This document shows, one piece after another, positions 25,127 to 33,398 of a stretch of DNA of 64,000 nucleotides. Within the stretch, counting starts at the first letter, position 1, and every line of letters starts with the position of its first letter. Both the position numbers and the translations under genes were made by a program. Source of the DNA: Rhodothermales bacterium (lineage in GTDB: Bacteria > Bacteroidota > Rhodothermia > Rhodothermales > UBA10348); assembly GCA_024711125.1 (NCBI GenBank), contig JANJTM010000071.1, positions 1 to 64,000 of the forward strand. Reading direction: 5' to 3'. The notes below the pieces were generated by a model. That model worked only from the letters and a program-made list of their open reading frames with translations, was not told the origin of the DNA and searched no databases.

Positions 25127-27052
25127 TCAGCCCGATGCTTTCAGGCTGTCGTCGAGGATCTTGCCCGCGATCCGCGCGAAGTCGGCCTCGGTGATGATGC
25201 CGACCAGCACCCGGTCGCGCACGACGGGGAGCGCCCCGATGCCGTGCTTGCGCATCAGGGCGATCGCGTCCACGGTCGAAGTTTCGGGCGTCACCGCGAC
25301 CGGGTCCGCGATCATGATGTCCCGCACGGTCACGTCGTCCTTTCCGGCGTGCACGGTGTTCTTGTCGGCGAGGTAACGCAGCAGGCGGCGGTACGGCACG
25401 AGGCCGACGAGCTGGTGCCGGTTGTCCTCCACCATCACGTGCCGGATGCGCCGCCAGTCCATGAGCACCGCGACGAACTCGACCGCCTCGTCCTCGTGTA
25501 CCGTGAACAGGTCGGTCGACATGTAGTGCTCGACGCGCGACGACGGAAGGTGCCGCGTCACCGGCCCTTCGCTCAGCTCGGCGGGCTTCCACCGGTGGCC
25601 CGGCTGCCCTTCCTCCTGCCGCTTGACGGTCGCAGCCACGAGCGCTTCCAGCCGCTCGGCCCGGGTCGAGGGTTGGCGTTTCATCGCCGCCAGCGACGAC
25701 AGTTGCCACTGGGATCCGGTCTGGCGCGTTCCGACCCGTTCCTCGATGATGCCGAGATACCGGTCGACGTCCGAGCCGTCGATGCCCGCGTCCTTCAGGC
25801 CCTCGCGGGCGACGGGCACCAGCTCGCGCAGGATCAGCTCCGGCGCCGGCCAGCGGTTCCCGTCGATCCACTGCAGCTGCGAGGCGAGGCCGAGCCGGGC
25901 CGCGGCCACGAAATTGGCCTTGGCGTCGTCGAAATCCATCAGCGGACGCACGTCGGCGATACGCTTCGTGAGGCCCGACTGCAGCCCGAACCAGAACGCC
26001 GCGTTGGCGACCTCGTCCACGACCGACGGCCCGGCCGGAAGGATGCGGTTCTCGATGCGCAGGTGCGGCTTGCCGTCGGTGATGCCGTAGCAGGCCCGGT
26101 TCCAGCGGTACACCGTGCCGTTGTGCAGCTGGAGCGCCCGCAGGCGCGGAATCCGGCCCGCGCGCAGTTCCTCGAACGGATCGTCGAAATCCGTCGTCAT
26201 GATCACGCGGAAGCGCGCGATGTCCTCCTTGTAGATCTCCGCGACCGACTCGTTGACCCAGCCCGTGCCGAAATGCACGCGCGGGCTCATCTCGCGCAGG
26301 TACAGGTTGCTCGACCGCGTGTCGACCGCCTGCTGGAAGAGGGCGATGCGCGTCTCCTTCCAGAGCCTCTTTCCGAACAGCGTGGGGGAATTCGTCGCGG
26401 CCGCCAGGACCGGAGCGGTGACGAGCTGCGCCACGTTGTAGGCGTGCGCGAACTCGTGCGGCTCCACCTGCAGGTGCAGCTGGAAGCTCGTGTTGCAGCC
26501 CTCGACGAGGATGTTGTCGTGCTGGAAGAAGAGCTCGTCGATGCCCCGGATCTGGTACTGCGCCATCGCGCCCCGCAGTCGCACGATCGCGTCGTTCAGC
26601 GCGAAATACCTCGGGATCGGCGCGAGATTCTCGAGCCGCAGGTCCGAAAGATGGATGGTCGGAAGGATGCCGATCATCAGCACCTGCGAATCCACCTTTT
26701 TCGCGAGCGCGCGCACCTTCGCGAGCACCTCGTTGATCTGCCCTTCCAGCCGGGACAGGCAGTCCCCCTCGTATACGTACGGTTCGAGGTTGAACTCCAC
26801 GTTGAAGCGGCAGAGTTCGGTGACGATGCGCGGATCCTTGTTGTGCTTCAGCATCTCCTCGATGACCGGCGCGGGCTGACCGCGCTCGTCGATCAGGAAG
26901 AGTTCCTGCTCGGCACCGATCCGGCGCACGCCGGTCTCGAACATGCCCTCCTGGATCATGTGCTCCAGGGCGCGAACGTCCTGGATGATCTGTCGCGTGA
27001 ACCGGCGGAAGGCGGCCGGATCAATGTCCTGCTGAACGTCGTGGAGGCCCAT
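25127..27052 (-). CDS. GCS2-family carboxylate-amine ligase fused to a CBS-domain pair
   Basis: A 641-residue cytosolic protein. Residues about 30-430 are a glutamate-cysteine ligase family 2 (YbdK-like) domain: RRIGAEQELFLID (metal/ATP Glu), ELCRFNVEFNLEPY, EGCNTSFQLHLQVEP and LRIENRILPAGPS. Residues about 510-636 are a tandem CBS pair (YMSTDLFTVHEDEAVEFV and IMIADPVAVTPETSTVDAI ... GIITEADF). GCS2 enzymes join an amine to a glutamate-type carboxylate with ATP; CBS pairs commonly sense adenine nucleotides, so the fusion suggests energy-dependent control of a ligase. The substrate is unknown, and bona fide gamma-glutamylcysteine synthesis is only one option. Confidence 0.85.
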   Translation of the reverse strand: MGLHDVQQDIDPAAFRRFTRQIIQDVRALEHMIQEGMFETGVRRIGAEQELFLIDERGQPAPVIEEMLKHNKDPRIVTELCRFNVEFNLEPYVYEGDCLSRLEGQINEVLAKVRALAKKVDSQVLMIGILPTIHLSDLRLENLAPIPRYFALNDAIVRLRGAMAQYQIRGIDELFFQHDNILVEGCNTSFQLHLQVEPHEFAHAYNVAQLVTAPVLAAATNSPTLFGKRLWKETRIALFQQAVDTRSSNLYLREMSPRVHFGTGWVNESVAEIYKEDIARFRVIMTTDFDDPFEELRAGRIPRLRALQLHNGTVYRWNRACYGITDGKPHLRIENRILPAGPSVVDEVANAAFWFGLQSGLTKRIADVRPLMDFDDAKANFVAAARLGLASQLQWIDGNRWPAPELILRELVPVAREGLKDAGIDGSDVDRYLGIIEERVGTRQTGSQWQLSSLAAMKRQPSTRAERLEALVAATVKRQEEGQPGHRWKPAELSEGPVTRHLPSSRVEHYMSTDLFTVHEDEAVEFVAVLMDWRRIRHVMVEDNRHQLVGLVPYRRLLRYLADKNTVHAGKDDVTVRDIMIADPVAVTPETSTVDAIALMRKHGIGALPVVRDRVLVGIITEADFARIAGKILDDSLKASG

Positions 27053-27210
27053 GGATCGGAATCGGGATGCGGTACCGTTCTTACCCGTGTCCGGGCGGAA
27101 TATTCCCGGGCGCGGGCATCGATCGGCAGGGTACTGCCGGGCTCCCGGGAAAACAACGACGAAACCCGGCGCGGGGGGCCTCGTTGGTCCGCTGAACCGA
27201 CTTCCCGAGA

Positions 27211-28647
27211 ATGTCCCGGTCGCTCGTCCTCACCGTACTCCTGGCCTTGGCCACCGCGTTTCCGTCGGTTGCCCGGCAGGAGGTCACGACCGCGGACGAT
27301 CGCCGCATCCAGGCCGCGGGACTGCTCGTCCGCGGACTCACGCGGTCGTTCCTGGGCGACGAGGCCGGAGCGCTGGTCCTGCTCGAACGCGCGGCCTCGC
27401 TGGCCCCGGACGACGCGGCGCTGCACTCTGCGCTCGCGACGTCGGCCGACCGCCTCGGCCAGGCGCCCCGGGCCGTGGCACACGCCCGCCGCGCCGTGGA
27501 ACTGGCCCCGGATCGCGCCGAATTCTCCGTGGCGCTGGCGCGACTGCTCGGGGCGTCGGGCGACGCGGCCGGCGCCGTCGCCCTGATGGACCGGGTGGTC
27601 GTCGACCACCCCGGCATGCCCGGCCTGGCACTCGAGCGCGTGCGGCTGCTCGCGGCGCTCGAACAGCGCACCGCGGCCTGGGAGGGCTACCGCGACCTGG
27701 TGCGCGATGGGCCCGTGCCCGACGTCGTGCTCGAGGAATCGTTCGACGTCGCCATGGATCTCGGCCTGCTCGACGATGCGCTGGCCCTGGTCGAACAACT
27801 GGCGGAGCGCCACCCGGGGGACGCCGGCTTCGTGCGCCGGCGGGGAGAACTTCTCGTCCGCCTGGGGCGGGAGGACGAGGCCCGCGCCGCGTTCGGGAAC
27901 GCCGCCGCGCTCGACCCCGAGGACCGCGAGGCCCGCGAGGCCCTCGACGCCCTCCTCCGGGGCGGCGGCGCCGAAGCTTCTGACGTGGCGTCGGCCGGCG
28001 CGCTCGTCGCCGACGGTCGCGCCCGGGAAGCCGCTCGCGCGCTCTCGGCGATCGTCGACGACGATCCCGCGCGCCTCGACGCGTGGCAGGCGCTGCTCGT
28101 CGCCCTTCGCGCGGCGGGAGATCCCGCCGCCGCGGCGGACCGCGCGGGCGACGCCCGGCTGTTCTTCCCCGGCGATCCCGAACTGGCGCTGCAGGCCGGA
28201 TTTTCGGCCCTGGAAGCGTTGCGACCGGCCGACGCATGGTCTGCCTTCGAGCGCGTGCTCTTTCTCGAGGCGGAGGCGGGAACCCCGGGATCGGCGAGAG
28301 CGACGACCGCGGCGGCCGCCGGAGCCCTCGCACTGGCGCTCACGAACGCCCCGTCCAGCGGGCTGCCGGAACTCTTCGAGGCGTTTTCGGCCGCGCTGGC
28401 GGATGCGGGACGCGCGGATGCCCCTCCCGGCCGCGGGACCCCCTTCGAGCGGATGGCGGCCGCGGGCCCGGATGCCGACGCGCTCGATGCCGTCGCGAAC
28501 GCGTTCTCCGCGACCCCCCTCGCCCTGGTCGCCGCCGGCGATGCGCTGGCCCGCGCGGGCCGGGCTACCGAAGCCCGGGCCCGCTGGCTCGCTGCCGAGG
28601 CCGCGGCCGCGGGCAATCCCGTCACGCGCATCCGGCTCGCCCGATGA
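27211..28647 (+). CDS. exported tetratricopeptide-repeat protein
   Basis: A 478-residue protein with signal peptide (MSRSLVLTVLLALATAFPSVARQ) and an almost all-helical, Ala/Leu/Asp-rich body of TPR units (for example DEAGALVLLERAASLAPDDA, RAVAHARRAVELAPDRAE, REDEARAAFGNAAALDPEDRE). The stop overlaps the next start (ATGA), so it is translationally coupled to the DUF4292 lipoprotein. In Bacteroidota this TPR - DUF4292 - EnvC order recurs, which points to an envelope scaffold role. The second half is unusually poor in recognisable repeats. Confidence 0.85.
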   Translation: MSRSLVLTVLLALATAFPSVARQEVTTADDRRIQAAGLLVRGLTRSFLGDEAGALVLLERAASLAPDDAALHSALATSADRLGQAPRAVAHARRAVELAPDRAEFSVALARLLGASGDAAGAVALMDRVVVDHPGMPGLALERVRLLAALEQRTAAWEGYRDLVRDGPVPDVVLEESFDVAMDLGLLDDALALVEQLAERHPGDAGFVRRRGELLVRLGREDEARAAFGNAAALDPEDREAREALDALLRGGGAEASDVASAGALVADGRAREAARALSAIVDDDPARLDAWQALLVALRAAGDPAAAADRAGDARLFFPGDPELALQAGFSALEALRPADAWSAFERVLFLEAEAGTPGSARATTAAAAGALALALTNAPSSGLPELFEAFSAALADAGRADAPPGRGTPFERMAAAGPDADALDAVANAFSATPLALVAAGDALARAGRATEARARWLAAEAAAAGNPVTRIRLAR

Positions 28648-29399
28648 ATCGCACGGCCGTCCTGCTCCTCCTCGCCGCCGGTCTGGCGGGATGCGCCGCC
28701 CCGGCCCGCATCGCGGCCCCCGCAGTACCCGCGACTCCGGACGGCGATGCCGCGACCGTGCTCGGGCGGCTTCCGACCGCCGACTCGCTGTGGCCCGCGT
28801 TCCGCATCGAGGCGCGCCTTTCCTGGTCCACGCCCGACTTCGGCGAGACGGTGACCTCGGAAATCCGGGTGCGCGGCAGGGATACCCTCTGGGTGCGCCT
28901 GCGCGGTCCGCTGGGCATCGAGGCCGCGCGCGCCCTCGTGACGCGGGACAGCATTTACCTGCACGACCGGCTGGCCGATAAACTGTACGTGGGCGACCGA
29001 TCCTCGGGACTGCTTCCGGCGGGGCTCGACGAGGGCTTTCTGGCCGCCTCGTTCTTCGGATTCGACCCCCCGCGAGCTGCCGGGTTTTCCGTCGTGCCCG
29101 ACTCGGCGTACGTCCGCCTCGAACGCGCCGACGGCACCGAGACCGTGCTCGTGGACCGTTCGGTCCACCGGATGGTGCTCCACGAACGGCGCGCGCCCTC
29201 GGGTGGCGTGCTCGAGTCGCGGCGATTCGGCAGTTTCGACCGTTTTTCGGGCCTCGTTCTTCCGCGCCGCATCGTGGCCGTGCGCCCGCCGGACTCGGTA
29301 CGGGCCACGTTCGTGGTGCGGTCGGTGGAGCCGGAACCCGCCGGGTCCCCCGACCCGTTCGATTTTCCCCCCGACCTCGTGCGCCGCCGCGTGAACTGA
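28644..29399 (+). CDS. DUF4292-type lipoprotein (LolB/LolA-like fold expected)
   Basis: A 251-residue lipoprotein (lipobox LAAGLAGC, Cys17). The body is beta-rich (RIEARLSWSTPDFGETVTSEIRV, DTLWVRLRGPLGIEAARALVT, DSIYLHDRLADKLYVG) and matches the DUF4292 pattern of Bacteroidota outer-membrane lipoproteins, which resemble the lipoprotein carriers LolA/LolB. ATG overlaps the upstream stop by four bases. EnvC-like is encoded 7 bp downstream. A role in envelope biogenesis is inferred from family and neighbours. Confidence 0.8.
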   Translation: MNRTAVLLLLAAGLAGCAAPARIAAPAVPATPDGDAATVLGRLPTADSLWPAFRIEARLSWSTPDFGETVTSEIRVRGRDTLWVRLRGPLGIEAARALVTRDSIYLHDRLADKLYVGDRSSGLLPAGLDEGFLAASFFGFDPPRAAGFSVVPDSAYVRLERADGTETVLVDRSVHRMVLHERRAPSGGVLESRRFGSFDRFSGLVLPRRIVAVRPPDSVRATFVVRSVEPEPAGSPDPFDFPPDLVRRRVN

Positions 29400-29406
29400 C
29401 GTTTCC

Positions 29407-30600
29407 GTGTACCGACCGACCATCACCCTGCTCCTTGCCCTGGTGCTCGGGTCCGTGCCCGCCGCGACGGCGCAGGTCGTGGAGGAGGTCCGTACGACCG
29501 AGCGGCAGCTGGAGGCGATCAAGAACCAGATCGCCGAGGACGAACAGCGGCTCGAGCGCACGCGCAGCGAGGAGCAGGCCAGCCGGCGCCGCCTCGACCA
29601 GACGACCCGCGACATACGGCTGCGCGAGCAACTCGTGGACACCTACGGCCGGCGCGTGTCGGAACTTGAAACCGAGATCGACTCGGTGTGGGCAGACCTC
29701 GAGGACATGCAGCGACGGGTCGACGCGCTGACAGCCGAATACGGCGAGCGCGTGCGCGCGGCCTACCGTCGCGGCCGCACCAACGACGCGGCACTCATCC
29801 TGGCCGCCGGTTCCGTCAACCAGATGCTGGTGCGCGTGAGCTACCTGCGCCGCTTCCAGGACGACCGGGTGCGTCGCCGCGGCACGCTGCGCGAAGCGAT
29901 CACCGACCTGCAGGAGCGCCGGGCAAAGCTCGAGGAAATGATCCGGCAGACCGAGGACATGCGGGGACAGGCCGTTTCCGAAAAGCGTCGCCTCGACCAT
30001 CTCCGGTCGGAACGCGAAGGAGTGGTCGCCGAGCTGCGCACCCGGCGGGACGCGATCGAGCGGGGTCTGCGCGAGAAGAAGGAGGCCGAGCAGGCGCTTC
30101 GTACCCGCCTCCGGAACCTGGTTTCCGCCGCATCCGCCCGCCGTGAGACGGCCGCCAATGCCGTGGACGACGCCGCCTTCGCCGCGCTGACCGGCTCGTT
30201 CGAAGAGAACAGGGGCCGGCTGCCGTGGCCCGCGGCAGGCACGGTCATCGAGCCCTACGGATGGACGGCCGACCCGGTCTACGGTACCCGCACGCTCAAC
30301 CCCGGCGTCTTCGTCGCCGCGCCCGGGGACGCCGCCGTGCGCGCGGTCTTCGAGGGGACGGTGGAGGACGTGGGCATCCTGGCCGAGTACGGACGGTACG
30401 TCATGGTCTCCCACGGCGAGTACGTCACCGTCTACGGAAACCTCTCCGGCGCCACCGTCACCCGCGGCTCCCGCATTGCGGCCGGCACCACGGTCGGAAG
30501 GGCCGGTACGGCCGCCGAGTCCCGCGGATCCGGGTACTTCTTCGGCCTCTTCAAGGGGGACGATTTCGTCGACCCCGCGCCCTGGTTGCAGCGACGCTGA
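29407..30600 (+). CDS. EnvC-like murein hydrolase activator with degenerate LytM (M23) domain
   Basis: A 397-residue protein from a GTG start, with signal peptide (about 1-22), a long coiled coil (about 25-225; EEVRTTERQLEAIKNQIAED...) and a C-terminal LytM domain (about 270-397). The zinc ligands of active M23 peptidases are absent: the HxxxD position reads TLNPGVFVAA and the final HxH position reads YFFGLFKGDD. The ending VDPAPWL matches the VNPxPWL of EnvC. EnvC does not cut peptidoglycan itself but activates amidases at the septum, so the same role is expected here. Third gene of the TPR-DUF4292-EnvC operon. Confidence 0.88.
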   Translation: MYRPTITLLLALVLGSVPAATAQVVEEVRTTERQLEAIKNQIAEDEQRLERTRSEEQASRRRLDQTTRDIRLREQLVDTYGRRVSELETEIDSVWADLEDMQRRVDALTAEYGERVRAAYRRGRTNDAALILAAGSVNQMLVRVSYLRRFQDDRVRRRGTLREAITDLQERRAKLEEMIRQTEDMRGQAVSEKRRLDHLRSEREGVVAELRTRRDAIERGLREKKEAEQALRTRLRNLVSAASARRETAANAVDDAAFAALTGSFEENRGRLPWPAAGTVIEPYGWTADPVYGTRTLNPGVFVAAPGDAAVRAVFEGTVEDVGILAEYGRYVMVSHGEYVTVYGNLSGATVTRGSRIAAGTTVGRAGTAAESRGSGYFFGLFKGDDFVDPAPWLQRR

Positions 30601-30641
30601 GCACGCGTGGCGAAGACCGCTCGCCGGGCGTAGCTTCCCGC

Positions 30642-31274
30642 ATGGCACGGCGCACCCTCATCCACGAATCGGCCGTTCTCGACGCTGCACGGCGCGGCGA
30701 GCGCACGTTTCCCGTTCCGCCCGGAGCACTGGTCACCCCGCTCGCCCGCGACGCGGCACGCGAGCGGGGCATCGCGTTCGTCACCCCCGGCGCGGCCGAA
30801 CCGTCTTCCCCGGCCGCGTCGTCGGCGCCGCGCGTGGTCGCGATCGGAAGTGACCACGGCGGCTTCGCCATGAAGCAGGAGATCGCGGCGTTCGTGCGGG
30901 GGCTCGGCTGGGCCGTCGAGGACGTGGGCACCGACGGCGATGCGCCGTGCGATTACCCGGATTTCGCGTACGCCGTCGCGCGCAGCGTCGCGCTCGGGCG
31001 CGCGGCCTTCGGCATCATGATCGACGGAGCGGGCATCGGCTCGGCCATGGTCTGCAACAAGGTCGAGGGCATCCGCGCCGCCTGCGCCTACAACGAGTTC
31101 ACCGCCTGGAACGCGCGCGCCCACAACGACGCGCACGTGCTGGCCCTCGGGAGCCGCACCCTCGGCATCGAGGTCTGCAAGGCCATCGTGCGCACGTTCC
31201 TCGCCACGACCTTCGAAGGCGGGCGCCATGCCGCGCGCGTCGCGAAGATCATGGACGTCGAGGGCCGCGGGTAG
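30642..31274 (+). CDS. RpiB/LacAB-family sugar-phosphate isomerase with N-terminal extension
   Basis: A 210-residue protein. Residues 64-205 are RpiB (VVAIGSDHGGFAMKQEI, VGTDGDAPCDYPDFAYAVA, NARAHNDAHVLALGSR). Residues 1-50 are an extra domain (LIHESAVLDAARRGERTF, then VPPGALVTPLARDAARERGI) that resembles the N-terminal segment of some microcompartment-associated proteins. In the active-site loop the usual ICGTGIG reads IDGAGIG, so the Cys of E. coli RpiB is Asp. Ribose-5-phosphate isomerase activity is therefore not assured; a related sugar phosphate, possibly from deoxy-sugar breakdown, is an alternative. TAGCTTCC at 30631-30638 is a possible promoter just before the ATG at 30642. Confidence 0.85.
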   Translation: MARRTLIHESAVLDAARRGERTFPVPPGALVTPLARDAARERGIAFVTPGAAEPSSPAASSAPRVVAIGSDHGGFAMKQEIAAFVRGLGWAVEDVGTDGDAPCDYPDFAYAVARSVALGRAAFGIMIDGAGIGSAMVCNKVEGIRAACAYNEFTAWNARAHNDAHVLALGSRTLGIEVCKAIVRTFLATTFEGGRHAARVAKIMDVEGRG

Positions 31275-31279
31275 GGCGG

Positions 31280-31660
31280 GTTCACGCCTTACTCGCGACT
31301 CCTTTCGGTGGCGGCGTGGCCGTTCGACACGCGGACTGCCGGATCGGTGCGGTGCGGGAGCCAGGCCGGGCGCTTTCCGGGTCATTCTTTCCCTTCCGCA
31401 CCGGCGCGACGGGTGGTCTTGTGCACTTTCGGGGTCAGAGTGCACAAATACGCGCGATTGGACGGCCGCTTTGTGCACTATAGGGGTCAGAGTGCACAAT
31501 GGCACCCGATTGGAGGGCCATTTTGTGCACTATCGGGGCCAGAGTGCACAACCGCCGCCGCCGGCGACCGTCGTGGCAGATGACCGGGCCGGTTTGCCCT
31601 GCATGCTTCCGACCGGACCTCAGGGTTCCGATCCGGGTCGAGCGGGAACACGCCCTGGTC
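31280..31660 (+). repeat. dispersed intergenic repeat, copy 1, with three tandem 25-nt hairpins
   Basis: A 381-bp element. The left 140 bp (TTCACGCC..CTCGCGACTCC..TTCGACACGCGG..GGTGCGGGAG..CGGGCGCTTTCCGGG) and the right 110 bp (GGCGACCG..CCCTGCATG..TTCCGACCGGACC..CCGATCCGGG) closely match copy 3 on the opposite strand at 61758-62030. Between them sit three hairpins, GTGCAC..GGGG..GTGCAC, at 31421-31445, 31473-31497 and 31525-31549, starting exactly 52 bp apart. Copies 2 and 3 have one such hairpin, and the size difference equals two extra 52-bp units. Confidence 0.85.
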
Positions 31661-31712
31661 GGATTGTCTGCCATTTCACCCTCCGCCCTGTCGAGGGGCG
31701 GCGCGGGTGGGC

Positions 31713-31720
31713 TATTTTTG
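31713..31720 (+). promoter_or_regulatory. -7 promoter element TATTTTTG for lpd
   Basis: Exact match to the Bacteroidota consensus TAnnTTTG. Transcription would start near 31726, which excludes the in-frame ATG at 31721 and supports the ATG at 31757. Confidence 0.6.
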
Positions 31721-31756
31721 ATGGCTACCCATCCACAGCCAGCATCCGCACCTGCC

Positions 31757-33172
<1,416 letters not shown>

Positions 33173-33213
33173 TGGCGGGCGGAAGGGCGCATGCCCGCGG
33201 CAACGGCCGTGAA

Positions 33214-33250
33214 GCGGCGTCGGGGATCCCCCGGCGCCGCTTTCTCTTTT
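33214..33250 (+). terminator. Rho-independent terminator of lpd
   Basis: GCGGCGTCGGGG pairs with CCCCGGCGCCGC around a short loop, followed by TTTCTCTTTT. The clearest intrinsic terminator in the window. Confidence 0.85.
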
Positions 33251-33398
33251 GGCTCGTGCGCTTTTCGGGCAGGCCCGACGCGCGAATCCCAGCAAAGCCC
33301 TCAGCCCCGGAATCGCGAAAGCCTTAATGACAGGCGTGATGCCGCCGCCTCGTGCATTCCGGCGGCTTCGTCCCTTTGACCGTTCGGGAGGACCGCCC

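Larger units (their letters stand above)
31275..31756. other. intergenic region occupied mostly by a dispersed repeat
   Basis: Nearly all of this gap is repeat copy 1 (31280-31660) followed by the lpd promoter. No protein gene is supported; open frames here translate the repeat. Confidence 0.7.

Noticed and set aside
25127-27052. Simple glutamate-cysteine ligase (gshA) label
   Set aside because: The GCS2 family contains ligases with other substrates, and the CBS fusion makes assignment to glutathione synthesis unsafe.
31419-31549. Hairpin array resembling a mini-CRISPR (29-nt repeats, 23-nt spacers)
   Set aside because: The 'spacers' are similar to each other (both contain CGATTGGA-GGCC), the repeats are perfect palindromes and no cas genes are near, so it is a 52-bp tandem repeat.
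31275-31583. Short open frames translating the repeat (peptides with ALSGSECT- or VHYRGQSAQ-like strings)
   Set aside because: The same peptide strings arise from each copy of the palindrome in several frames on both strands; this is repeat DNA, not a conserved protein.
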